Part shown: positions 27,362 through 36,981 of the stretch, piece by piece | How positions within the stretch are numbered: the stretch's first letter is position 1 | Layout: each line of letters begins with the position of its first letter | Origin: Bifidobacterium myosotis | Lineage (GTDB): Bacteria > Actinomycetota > Actinomycetes > Actinomycetales > Bifidobacteriaceae | Length of the DNA stretch: 64,000 nt | NCBI RefSeq assembly: GCF_002259745.1 | Contig: NZ_MWWW01000008.1 | Span: 124,001-188,000 of the forward strand | Direction: 5' to 3' | The notes under the pieces: generated by a model | The model's input: only the letters and a program-made list of their open reading frames with translations | The model's database searches: none | What the model was told of the DNA's origin: nothing | Program-made: the position numbers and the translations under genes

Positions 27362-28255
27362 CTACGCCTCGATATACGCACGGATTGCGGCGCCAAGGCG
27401 TCGCATGTCGGCGAGCGCCACGTCACGCAGATGACCGTATCGCGCCTTGTCCCAGTTGGCGAGGATCGCGTAGGCGACGGTGCGGCCGGTCGGGTCGCAC
27501 CGCACGAAACCGACGTCGCAGCGTACATCCGATTCGGTGCCGGTTTTGTGCCGCAGCTGGAACGGGTCGCCCGCCTCCCAATGCGCGAGCGGGTCCACGT
27601 TGAAGGCTCCGGAGGCCATCGACGTGTCGGTGTCGGTACCAAGCCATCGCTCGATCTGGGCGGACGCGGACGGCGAGACGAGCGTGCCGGCGTTGAGACG
27701 GAGCATATAGTCGCACAGTTCGCGGGCGCAGCCGCATGACATGTCGTCCGGGCCGTCGGGCCGCAGTTCCATGCGTACGTAGTCCAGCAAAGACGACCGT
27801 TCGAATCCCTGCGCCTTGGCAAACGATTGCACCCGGTCCAATCCGACCCGTTCGATGAGCAGATTGGTGGCGTAGTTGTCGGAGAACGAGCCGACGAGAA
27901 AGCCCAGGTCATGCACGCTGAGCGTCTGCTGGTCGAGCAGGTACAACAGGCCGGAGTCCTCGCAGAAGTCGTCCGACGACATTGCGCGGCGGTCGATAAT
28001 CTCGTGCAAGCCCAGTTCGCCGGTCTCAATCTGATGCATGACCTCGATGAGCAGGAACAGTTTGCCGATGCTCGCCGTCTTAAGCACCGCGTCCGGCGTG
28101 CGCTCATAGAGGGTTTCACCGGTGACCGCGTCGCGAATCATGATGGACCAGTCGATGCGCGGGTCGAGCGCTATACTGCCCAAAGCGGAGAATCGTCCGC
28201 CAGTATCGGTGCCAACCCGATCATCATCGCCGACGAGTTCCTGTTGCTGGGTCAT
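27362..28255 (-). CDS. Class A beta-lactamase-fold serine hydrolase
   Basis: 297 residues. TASIGKLF (SxxK), GSFSDNYATN (SDN) and HKTGTES (KTG) are in the order and spacing of class A enzymes. No signal peptide is visible, so it is probably cytoplasmic and not a resistance enzyme. AAAGGA precedes the ATG. Similar proteins accompany peptide transporters in bifidobacteria-like clusters; a peptidase or amidase role on imported cell-wall peptides is an inference. Confidence 0.85.
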   Translation of the reverse strand: MTQQQELVGDDDRVGTDTGGRFSALGSIALDPRIDWSIMIRDAVTGETLYERTPDAVLKTASIGKLFLLIEVMHQIETGELGLHEIIDRRAMSSDDFCEDSGLLYLLDQQTLSVHDLGFLVGSFSDNYATNLLIERVGLDRVQSFAKAQGFERSSLLDYVRMELRPDGPDDMSCGCARELCDYMLRLNAGTLVSPSASAQIERWLGTDTDTSMASGAFNVDPLAHWEAGDPFQLRHKTGTESDVRCDVGFVRCDPTGRTVAYAILANWDKARYGHLRDVALADMRRLGAAIRAYIEA

Positions 28256-28432
28256 CTCGTTCCTTTCGCTCGTCCGTCATCACGTTCACAAATCCTGGCG
28301 CCTCCGTCAGCCGGTGCCACCGTCCGCCGAGTAGTCCGAACCATTCCATGGCCCAGCGTCCACACGCGTCTGCCCTCCCGGGCGAAACCGCCGGCATTCC
28401 ACCCGCAATCCGCCGCCGAGAGGAGCACAGGC

Positions 28433-29866
28433 CTACGCGATTTTCGGCGTGACGCGATGCCCGTAGGCCACGTACTTCGTGCCATCGGACGCGCTGACGA
28501 ACTCGATTTCCGTGGGCTCATGACGGTCGGGCCGTTGCACGGCATAATGGCCTTGTTCCGTGGCGTGGAGAGGCAAGGTGAGCCGTACGCCGCACGGGCC
28601 GTCATCCTCGTCCGGCTCGAATACACCTTCGACGCCGGTAGGACCGCCCGCACGGTATTCCTGATGCTCGCCGTGACGTTCGTAGACGCCGACGATGTTC
28701 ACGATTTCATCGTCGCTCAGATGACGGTCGGACAGCGTGACTTTGGGAGGTGAGGCAATGCCGGCACGCGACGCGATGTCACGGGTGAGCGCCGCCGCCA
28801 TCTGTGTACCCGCATCGGCGTTGGTGAGCACGGCGATGACGATACGATGCTTCGGAAACACCACGATGTTCGCACGCTGGCCTTCGGTCGCACCGCCATG
28901 ACCGAACGCGGGCTCACTGCCCCAGTTCGGCAACTGCCAGCCCAATGCCCAGCCGATGTTTTCGATGCCCTGATCAGTGAGACTCACCTGCTGCGTGGTC
29001 ATGAGCTTTACGGCTCGTTCGGACATCACATGCGTACCATTGGGCGCCACTCCCCCGTTGAGGAACAGGGAGGCGAAGTCCAGCAGATCGCTAATCGATG
29101 ACGAAACCTGCCCGCACGGACCGGTGCAACGCGGCAGATGCCACAGCTTCGCCGGCTCGACAGGCGCGGGGAACACCTCTTTATCCAGCGCCACTGCACG
29201 GAAATGACCAAATGCGCTCGAATAGCGCAGCACATCCTCCGGGAGCGTCCACACATGGTCAAATCCACACGGTTCGGCAATCCGCTTACGCAACACCGTG
29301 TCCCAGCTGGCGCCCCGCAATGCTTCGATCACACGGCCGAGCACCACGAAAGCGCCATTGGAGTAGCTCAGCGGCCCGCCCAACGGTGTGCGCGCAGGGA
29401 ACTTACCGATGTAATCCACGTATTAGGCCACGCAGTCGTCGCCTCGGCCGAGCGTTGCGGGGAAAGCGTCGCCCTCAATGCCGTTGATATGGCACATGAG
29501 GTGGCGGATCGTGCAACCGTAGGTGATTTCCGGCGAATTGATGACGCGGAAGTCCGGCAATACGTCCTTGACTCGCGTGTCCAGGCCCAGCTTGCCTTCA
29601 TCGATGAGCTGCATGGCGAGCACGGTTGTCCAGATCTTGCTGATCGAGCCGATTTGGAAGAGCGTGTCCTTGAGCACCGGATAACCGGTAGTCTTGTTGA
29701 CAATGCCGGCCCAGACTGTGTCAGCGCTTAGCCCATCACCGTCCGGAGCGATCACTCCGACCTGCGCGCCGGGAACGCCATACTCGGCAAGCCCCCGGTC
29801 CAACAGCTTCTGTAAATCGTCATGACCGATAAGCGTCATTTCGCCATGTTTTAGCAATTCCGTCAT
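28433..29866 (-). pseudogene. Class C beta-lactamase-fold serine hydrolase interrupted by an in-frame TAA
   Basis: A single frame runs from ATG at 29866 to 28433, broken only by TAA at 29423-29425. Before the stop: GAQVGVIAPDGDG, QIGSISKIWTTVLAMQ (SxxK), CTIRHLMCHINGI and LGRGDDCVA. After it: YVDYIGKF, PLSYSNGAFVVLG (YxN) and FGHGGATEG (HxG). The catalytic residues are therefore split between two pieces, and neither can be active alone. A single C-to-T change of CAA would give the stop. A GTG at 29419 could restart translation, but without the SxxK helix. It lies between the class A-like hydrolase and the opp operon. Confidence 0.85.
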
Positions 29867-29973
29867 CTTCCGCCTCTCACTTCAGGCCGCATCCCTGTTG
29901 GATTGTCCCAAACCATCCATTATTTTGCCCGTCCCGCGTCAACCGGGATTCCGGTTTTCGCAGTGACTCTCCC

Positions 29974-30801
29974 TTATTCCTCGCCGTGGTAGGCGGGCAG
30001 GTGGCCCAGTCCATCGGGAACCGGAATCGCAGCGAGTAGGTTCCTCGTATAATCCTCTTGCGGATGGTTCCAAATCTCCTCTGTCGGGCCCGATTCCACA
30101 ATCAGGCCCTTGTTCATGACCACGATGCGCGTGGCGATCAGTCGCACGATGGATAGGTCATGGCTGATGAACAGCAGTGACGCATCGGAACGCGCCGCCG
30201 CCTTTTTCATCAGAATGGCGGTCTTCGCCTGCAACGAAGCATCCAGCGAGGCGATCGGCTCATCACCGATGAGCAGCGTGGGTGTGGTGGCCATGGCGCG
30301 GGCGATGGCGATGCGCTGCCGCTGGCCGCCGGAGAACTGGTGGGGCAGCTTATCGGCGTCGGATGCCTCCAACTCCACCGATGCGAGCAGCTCCTCGACA
30401 CTGGGCACAGGCACCGGGCTGACGGCCCGGGCCTCTTCGATCTGCGAACGAACAGTACGTCGAGGATTGAGCGAGGCATACGGGTTCTGGAACACCATTT
30501 GGATTCGGCGAAGCTCCATCGGCCGGCTGCGGAACTTCAATGGCGTGATGGGCGTGTCATCGTAAATCGCAGTGCCCTCCGTCGGAGCGACCAGACCGCA
30601 AATCACCTTGGCAAGGGTGGATTTGCCGCATCCGGACTCACCGACCAGCCCGACGACCTCGCCGGGAGCCACGTCCAGATCGACGCCGCGCACCGCATGC
30701 ACGGTTCTGCCACCCATCGTGTAATCCACGACGATGTCCTTCAGATGCAGACCGGAACGGATGTCCGCAGCAGTGCGAAAATCAAGTGGCTTGTCTTCCA
30801 T
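29974..30801 (-). CDS. Peptide ABC transporter ATP-binding protein (OppF/DppF type)
   Basis: 275 residues. Walker A GESGCGKST, Q-loop MVFQNPYASLNPRRT, signature FSGGQRQRIAIARAM, Walker B LLIGDEPIASLD and the H-loop FISHDLSIV are visible. AGGAGG lies 7 nt before the ATG, which overlaps the OppD stop. One of the two ATPases of a SBP5-type importer. Confidence 0.95.
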   Translation of the reverse strand: MEDKPLDFRTAADIRSGLHLKDIVVDYTMGGRTVHAVRGVDLDVAPGEVVGLVGESGCGKSTLAKVICGLVAPTEGTAIYDDTPITPLKFRSRPMELRRIQMVFQNPYASLNPRRTVRSQIEEARAVSPVPVPSVEELLASVELEASDADKLPHQFSGGQRQRIAIARAMATTPTLLIGDEPIASLDASLQAKTAILMKKAAARSDASLLFISHDLSIVRLIATRIVVMNKGLIVESGPTEEIWNHPQEDYTRNLLAAIPVPDGLGHLPAYHGEE

Positions 30802-31709
30802 CACAGGTCCTCCTCGGCCGAAGCCATGGTCTTGCCTTCGGATTCAAGGCGCTGTTCGATACGTGTCGGCAACGAGTTGATGAGATCGATGGTGTACGGG
30901 TGCTTCGGATGGTTGATGATGTCGTAGCGCGGCCCGACCTCGACGATTCGGCCGCTGCGCATCACGGCGATGGTGTCGGCGAGCGCGCTCATCACGCCCA
31001 AATCATGGGTGACCAGCACGATGGTCAGGCCGAGCCGCTCGTTCAAATCCTTGAGCAGATGCAGGATGCCGGCCTGCACGGTCACATCCAATGCGGTTGT
31101 CGGCTCGTCGGCGATGAGCACGCGTGAGTCGCAGCTCAGCGCTGTGGCGATGGCGATGCGCTGCAATTGGCCGCCCGAGAACTGATGTGGGAAACGCTCC
31201 AGCGCATTCTCCGGATCGGGCACCTGCACCAGCTTCAGCAGCTCGATGGCACGTTTGCGCGCCTGCTTGCGGTTCAAATGCAGGTGGTAGCGCATGCCGT
31301 CGGTCAGCTGTCGCTCGATGGAGAGCATCGGATGCATGCTGGAGGTCGGGTCCTGGAACACCATGGAGATGCGTCGGCCTCGATATGTGTTGCGCTCGTG
31401 TTCCTTCATGCCGAGCAACTCGGTTTTGCCATCATAGAGAATCGATCCGGTGATCTGCGCACCTTCCGGAGGCAGACCGAGGACGGTCATGCTTGTCAGG
31501 GATTTGCCGGAGCCGGATTCGCCGGCCAGACCGTTGATCTTGCCGGGCGCGATGTCGAGATCGACATGGTCCAGCAGACGTTTGCCGTACAGATCCATAG
31601 TGAGTCCGCGCACGGTGATGTCCACGGGCGCACCCTGATTGGTGAACAGTTCGTTTTCCTGTGCGTTCCGGTCAGCCTTCACCGAAGCCGTTTGCGTTGC
31701 GTCAGTCAT
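30801..31709 (-). CDS. Peptide ABC transporter ATP-binding protein (OppD/DppD type)
   Basis: 302 residues. Walker A GESGSGKS, MVFQDPTSSMHP, signature FSGGQLQRIAIATAL, Walker B VLIADEPTTALD, VTHDLGVM. The start at 31709 lies one base after the upstream permease stop, with GAGGG for ribosome binding. It pairs with the OppF-type ATPase. Confidence 0.95.
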   Translation of the reverse strand: MTDATQTASVKADRNAQENELFTNQGAPVDITVRGLTMDLYGKRLLDHVDLDIAPGKINGLAGESGSGKSLTSMTVLGLPPEGAQITGSILYDGKTELLGMKEHERNTYRGRRISMVFQDPTSSMHPMLSIERQLTDGMRYHLHLNRKQARKRAIELLKLVQVPDPENALERFPHQFSGGQLQRIAIATALSCDSRVLIADEPTTALDVTVQAGILHLLKDLNERLGLTIVLVTHDLGVMSALADTIAVMRSGRIVEVGPRYDIINHPKHPYTIDLINSLPTRIEQRLESEGKTMASAEEDL

Positions 31710-31710
31710 G

Positions 31711-32670
31711 TCAGCGGCCCTCCTGATTGCCGGAAATGTAGCTACGGTCGAACCAATCGCGCACCGCGTCGCCGACGAAGTTCTCCGCAATCACCACGGT
31801 GAAGATGGCGAGGCCGGGGAAGAACGCAAGCCACCATGAAGTCATGCGGGTCACGCCTTCGGAGACCATCTGGCCCCATTCCGGCATGGGCGGCGTGGCA
31901 CCCAAACCGAGGAAGGACAGGCCGGAGAGGGTGAGCAGGCAATCGCCCAAATCCACGAACATGAGCACGAAGATGTGCGGCAGGATGTTGGGCAGGATGT
32001 CCTTGAACAACGAGGCGAACGAGCTGCGGCCCAGCAACCGGCCGACGATGACGAACTCGCTGCTACGCAAACCCAATACCAGCGAACGCACCAGTCGTGC
32101 ATAGGTCGGCCAACTGACGAGCACGACGGCGATGATCGCGTTCTGGATGCTCGGACCGAGCGCCGCGGAGATGACCATGGCGAGGATGGTCGAGGGGAAC
32201 GCGAACACCAGATCGGTGATGCGCATGAACACCTCATCCGCCCATCCGCCGAAGTAGCCGGCCATGGCGCCAATCAGGCTGCCGATCACGGACGAGAAAA
32301 TCACGAGCACTATGGACGAGGGGATCGAGATGCGGGATGCGGCCACCACGCGGGAGAAAATGTCACGGCCGAGTGTATCGGTGCCGAACCAGTATTCCGC
32401 GCTCGGCGCCGATAGTCTGGTGCCGAGCTGGTCGAGCGGGTCGTGAGGTTCGAGCAGCGGCGCGAAGATGATGACCAGCACCCACAGGGCGAGCACGATC
32501 AGGCCGATGATGGCGAGCGGCGTGCGCAACGCGGACGGCACGCGGAACCGTCGCTTGGTCATTTTTCGCATGACCTTGTCGGGCACTCCGGCGTTGGGGG
32601 ATGATACGGATGCCTTGGCCGTATCGGCTGTTGCCGTGGTGGCTTTGGCGGCAATGGTGTTCTCGCTCAT
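31711..32670 (-). CDS. Peptide ABC transporter permease (OppC/DppC type)
   Basis: 319 residues. An N-terminal membrane segment (LAIIGLIVLALWVLVIIFAP), the conserved GTDTLGRDIFSRVV motif and an EAA-type loop (RSSFASLFKDILPN) are typical of OppC. About six membrane segments. The ATG overlaps the OppB stop (ATGA). Confidence 0.94.
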   Translation of the reverse strand: MSENTIAAKATTATADTAKASVSSPNAGVPDKVMRKMTKRRFRVPSALRTPLAIIGLIVLALWVLVIIFAPLLEPHDPLDQLGTRLSAPSAEYWFGTDTLGRDIFSRVVAASRISIPSSIVLVIFSSVIGSLIGAMAGYFGGWADEVFMRITDLVFAFPSTILAMVISAALGPSIQNAIIAVVLVSWPTYARLVRSLVLGLRSSEFVIVGRLLGRSSFASLFKDILPNILPHIFVLMFVDLGDCLLTLSGLSFLGLGATPPMPEWGQMVSEGVTRMTSWWLAFFPGLAIFTVVIAENFVGDAVRDWFDRSYISGNQEGR

Positions 32671-33773
32671 TGGATTCTCACCCTCTGGTCCACGAAACCG
32701 GTGATGATGTCTACGATGAAGTTGACGAAGATGTAGATCACGCCGATGATGATGCCGACACCCATGATGCCTTGCAGGTCAAGGGCCATCGTGGCCTTGA
32801 AGGCGTACTGGCCAAGGCCGTTCCACGCGAAGATGGACTCGGTGAGCACCGAACCGGTGATCAGGCCGGCGAACAACAGGCCCATGCGGTTGAGGATGGG
32901 CACGGCCGCACCGCGCAGGATGTAGCCGAAGACGACCTTGTGAGACGGCAGTCCCTTGGCTTTGGCCGCCAGCACGTAATCCTGATTCATGGATTCCAGC
33001 ACGGCCGAACGCACGAAACGCATGAGACTGCTCAGGTTCGCGGTGGCGAGCACCAACGCGGGCAGGCACAGATGCCAGACAGCATTGCCGAAGGTGGCCC
33101 AATCACCGGCAATGATTGAGTCGACCGTATACATGCCGGTCACATGCGGCGGCGGCGTGATACGAGAGTCGAGACGTCCGGAGCCTGGGAACAGTCCGAG
33201 CTCGTAGAACAGGAAGTAGTAGCACATGGCGCCCAGCCAGAAGGTCGGGATGGACACGCCGCCCAACGACAGCACACGGATGAGCTGGTCGCCGAACCTG
33301 CGGTGGTGCAGGGCCGCGTACAGGCCAAGCAGCACGCCGAACAGGATGGTGAAGATGAACACGAATCCACCCAGTTCGAGCGTGGCGGGGAACACTCGCC
33401 TGAGATCGTCCGCCACTGGCTGTTTGGTCAGGAATGACTCACCCAAATCGCCATGGACCAGACGTACCAGATACAGCCAGTACTGCTCGTAGAGCGGCTT
33501 GTCAAGTCCGAGCTTGGCCTCCATACGGGCCACCGCCTCGGGATCGTTGGCCTCCTGCTCGCCCAGAATCGAGTTCACCGGGTTGGCCGGCACCAGATTG
33601 GTCAGGATGAAGGTGATCAGTGTGACACCGAAGACCAGAAACACGCTGATCAGGAATCGCTTAAAGATATACAGCGCCAATGGATGATGAACGTGCAGCC
33701 ACGCGATTGCGCCCGAATCGCTCGGACGCCGCCGAGGCCGCGCGGTTTGCGCCGCGGCCGTACTTGCTGTCAT
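32667..33773 (-). CDS. Peptide ABC transporter permease (OppB/DppB type)
   Basis: 368 residues. FKRFLISVFLVFGVTLITF opens the first membrane segment; the periplasmic loop LGLDKPLYEQYWLYL and the SIPTFWLGAM segment are typical of OppB. The ATG at 33773 follows GGGGAG at 9 nt; a longer frame is possible but has no ribosome site. First gene of the permease/ATPase run, 183 bp downstream of the frameshifted binding protein. Confidence 0.94.
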   Translation of the reverse strand: MTASTAAAQTARPRRRPSDSGAIAWLHVHHPLALYIFKRFLISVFLVFGVTLITFILTNLVPANPVNSILGEQEANDPEAVARMEAKLGLDKPLYEQYWLYLVRLVHGDLGESFLTKQPVADDLRRVFPATLELGGFVFIFTILFGVLLGLYAALHHRRFGDQLIRVLSLGGVSIPTFWLGAMCYYFLFYELGLFPGSGRLDSRITPPPHVTGMYTVDSIIAGDWATFGNAVWHLCLPALVLATANLSSLMRFVRSAVLESMNQDYVLAAKAKGLPSHKVVFGYILRGAAVPILNRMGLLFAGLITGSVLTESIFAWNGLGQYAFKATMALDLQGIMGVGIIIGVIYIFVNFIVDIITGFVDQRVRIQ

Positions 33774-33956
33774 ATGCTTCTGCTCCCCGGATTTTACCTG
33801 TAATACATAGTGGGTCAATGTAGGAATGGCGTGTTTCACACCAAGATGTCCGTCCATATATCAAGATGGACGATTCCAAAAATCAAAAACGGAGACGACA
33901 GGGCCGCTTCTGCCGCAATCAGCGAATGGCGGCCCTCCCGACTGCCTGCCGGACGG

Positions 33957-35610
33957 TCAGTCCAACTCGGTGATATCGAACGTATTCAACGTGTCGTAGT
34001 AGGCACCTTCGAGCCCATTACGTGCCACGATGGTACCGGCATCGTTGACGATTGGAATGATGGGGCTGTTCTGGTTCATGGCCGTCTGCAAGTCCTCCCA
34101 AGCCTTCTTGCGCGCATCATCGCCGGAAGCGGACTGCGCAGCCTCGACATACGGCACCACCTTTTCGGCGGACGGAGATGCAACAGCCCCCCTCGACCTT
34201 CGCTTCCGCAACACCGGCATCAGTCAGCCATCCGAAGCGCTGAGCCATGGTGCCGTCAGGAGCGAACACGAAGTAGTCGGACGGGTCGGGGTAGTCGGCG
34301 CCCCACATGCTCAGGCCCGACTGCGACTTGCCGGAACGTTCCGCGTCAAGACGCGCAGTGCCGGCCTTGCCCTCAAGTTTCACATTGACGCCGATGGCCT
34401 TCATATCGGCTTGGAACAATTGAGCAACCTGCGCGGCCGTGTCCTGATCGGATGCGTATACGAAATCTATCTCAGATCCGTCATAACCGGATTTGGCAAG
34501 ATACTCCTTGGCCTTGGCTACGTCGTACGTGTTTTCCTCAGAGGACTTCAGCGAACCAAGGAATGCGGACGGGACCACGCCGAATGCCTGCTTGGAGTCA
34601 CCTCCATACACGGTGGCGTACTTCTTGTAGTTCAGCGCATGACGCACGGCCATCCAGAAGTTGGGGTCGGCGGCACTCTTCCCATACGTCGGATTGGCGT
34701 TGAAATACAGGAATCGGGTGTTGCCGGACGGGCCGGACAGCACCTGCGCCTCATCCTTGGAAACCTGCGCCGCCTCATCGAGATTGACGTCCAACGCCAC
34801 ATCAGCGGTGCCCGACTTTACGTTGGTCAGCGCGGTGGTGGAATCAACGTTGACGAATTTCACCGCGTCAAAGCCCGGCTTCTTGCCTTTGAACTTTGGA
34901 TTTTCCTTCAACGTGATCTGCGAATCCATGGCAACGGAATCCAGCTGGTATGGTCCGGAGCCTGCGGAGTGCTGGTTCAAATACTTCTCCGCACCATCCT
35001 TCTCATCCGTCGTACCACCATTGGCCTCAACCACGCTCTTCTCCACAATACCCAGATTCACACTCGGCAAAATATACGGAATAGCAGGATTCGGAGACTC
35101 ACTGGTCAACGTCAGACTCCTATCATCCTTCTTCGCAACCGTCACACCATCCAAATAAAACGACGGATTACCCTTAATCCCCTGCACACGCTGATACGAA
35201 TACACAATGTCATCAACAGTGACCTTCTTACCATCCGCAAAATAATGATCACCATTCAACGTCAACGTCACAACCTTGTTATCATCCGAAATCTCATACG
35301 AACACACCTCAGGCTGCGGCTTCGTCAGATCATTATCGACGAATTTCAATGCAGTCTGATACACGCCGCGCAGGATGGAGATGGTCGCGGTCTCAAAACT
35401 ACGGGCCGGATCCAGCGTGATGACATTCAGTGAATTGTTAACGACAAGTGTCCCGCTATTCGAAGCATTGCCGCCGGAAGCCGCAGCCTTCGATCCCTCA
35501 GCCGCGCCGCACGCCGACATGGATATCACCATGGCCGCAGCAGCGGTCACCGCGCCAATCATTTTCCCGATATGGAATCCACGACCACTCGTCGTCTGTG
35601 CCATTGCCAT
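33957..35610 (-). pseudogene. SBP5 peptide-binding lipoprotein with a one-base frameshift in a G6 run
   Basis: The frame from 35610 encodes a lipoprotein (SMSAC lipobox) of the OppA/DppA family through QRFGWLTDAGVAEAKVEGG, then leaves the family sequence. A second frame (33957 to about 34190) continues it: VASPSAEKVVPYVEAAQSAS to NTFDITELD, matching the intact paralogue at 36982. The switch point is a run of six G on the minus strand (34187-34192); five G would give VEGAVASPSAEK and restore one reading frame. AAGGAGG precedes the start (a second ATG at 35604 has better spacing). It heads the oppBCDF genes. The run could be a true frameshift, a slippage switch or a sequencing error. Confidence 0.82.
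34945..35321 (-). repeat. 377-bp segment shared with the second SBP5 gene (copy A)
   Basis: This is identical to 37960-38336 except for about three clustered bases near 35276 (a Lys/Arg codon difference). The flanks of the two genes are clearly diverged. Codon use inside the block is more A/T-ending than in the rest of either gene. Confidence 0.85.
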
Positions 35611-35888
35611 GATCCTCCTTGCACTGCTCGCACCGTCGATACGGCGTCAGACGGGTTCACACTGTCGATCCCCTTCCTCCAACGGAAAACCCATCACAGA
35701 TTCATCCGTCGCAGGAAGACGCATCCGCATCCGCCATCAGGCAATCTAAGACCCGCGATATTCCTGTGGAGTTTTATCGGGGTTTCCCGAATGTTACGGA
35801 ATTAATCGGAGGCACAGTTCCGCGCTCCATATGAATCTAGACTGTATCCGTATTGTTTACAGCGATATTTACGGCGAAGGAGTTGCAT

Positions 35889-36647
35889 ATGAGGCCTATC
35901 AGCATCAGCTACACGCTACGTACCGCCAAAGGCGATGTCATAGCCGCATATCAAGGAAGAACACGGTATTACGCGGCTTCCACCATGAAGCTTGCCGCAG
36001 CCTTGGCCACTGCACGACTTATCGATACTGGAACACTCTCCTGGACCGACCAATTGCCGGTCTCGCACACCTATCATTCAGCGGTGGGCGGCGTCTTCAC
36101 CTTCGACCCGGACGACATTGACCCGCTCTTCCCCTCCGATGGAGCACCGATCAGTATCCGAGAACTTGTCACATGCATGATTGACCGATCATGCAACGAA
36201 GCCACCAATATGCTGTTGGAACACATCGGAGTCGCGGCAGCCGAAGATGCCTGCCGATTATGCGGATTGCACGACATGCATGTCGATCGTCTCATCGGAG
36301 ATGTTGCCGCCGCCAAGCAAACGGGAATAAGTAATGAAGTCACCACCGACGATCTCAGCGAAATCATGCGTCAGATAGTTCGTGGGACGCATACCAGCGA
36401 AACGGCCACTTCCGTGCTCAGACATGCGCTGATGAATCAGCAATACGCCGTCATCGGACCGCAATTGGGCGACGATGTGGTTTGGGGCTCAAAATCGGGC
36501 TGGGTGGATGGCATCAATCACGATGTGGCATTCATCGGCGACCCGAATAGCGACGATATGCGGGTATTGGCGGTCTGCACTAGCGGATACGGGGAAGAGC
36601 AGGCGCATGACATCATACGAGCCCTGACGCACGCACTTCTACGATGA
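35889..36647 (+). CDS. Class A beta-lactamase-fold serine hydrolase
   Basis: 252 residues. YYAASTMKLAAAL (SxxK), DRSCNEATN (SxN) and WGSKSGWVDG (KSG variant of KTG) are in class A order. No signal peptide. GAAGGAG precedes the ATG at 35889. It stands alone on the plus strand between the two SBP5 genes. As with its relatives here, a role on imported peptides is inferred from context only. Confidence 0.87.
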   Translation: MRPISISYTLRTAKGDVIAAYQGRTRYYAASTMKLAAALATARLIDTGTLSWTDQLPVSHTYHSAVGGVFTFDPDDIDPLFPSDGAPISIRELVTCMIDRSCNEATNMLLEHIGVAAAEDACRLCGLHDMHVDRLIGDVAAAKQTGISNEVTTDDLSEIMRQIVRGTHTSETATSVLRHALMNQQYAVIGPQLGDDVVWGSKSGWVDGINHDVAFIGDPNSDDMRVLAVCTSGYGEEQAHDIIRALTHALLR

Positions 36648-36772
36648 GTCCTGGGACAAAGCCCTGGGACATTCGACAAAGTTGATGATGCCCCATCTCC
36701 CCTCAAAAGCGCACCATCAACTTACGCTTTCTCTCCCGCCAGCAAATGGAACCGGCGCTGAGGCCGACGAGA

Positions 36773-36880
36773 GACTGTAAGTACGCGGCATGACGATGGT
36801 CACGCGTACTTACAGTCTGTAAAGGCACGAAAACGGACTGTATGTACGCGGCATATTCGTTCAGACGCGTACATACAGTC
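36773..36880. repeat. Two 45-bp palindromes with 63-bp period and compensatory change
   Basis: GACTGTAAGTACGCG (36773-36787) pairs with CGCGTACTTACAGTC (36803-36817); GACTGTATGTACGCG (36836-36850) pairs with CGCGTACATACAGTC (36866-36880). Left arms are 63 bp apart, and so are the right arms. The single A/T difference between copies is matched on both arms, so both hairpins stay perfect. They lie between the convergent hydrolase and SBP5 genes; nothing else is seen in 36648-36981. Confidence 0.85.
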
Positions 36881-36981
36881 GGAATGCCGTGAATCATCGA
36901 GCCGTATCCGCCAGAAGGTGGGCGAATCGCAACGGGTTCGCCCACCAAACGGCACGGACAGCGACGAATAACGGGCCGAAT

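Noticed and set aside
27362..28255. Antibiotic-resistance beta-lactamase
   Set aside because: The motifs fit class A, but there is no signal peptide and the gene sits among peptidases; a resistance role is not supported.
33849..33872. CGTCCAT...ATGGACG hairpin as terminator of the first SBP5 gene
   Set aside because: Only a 7-bp stem without a T-run; too weak to call.
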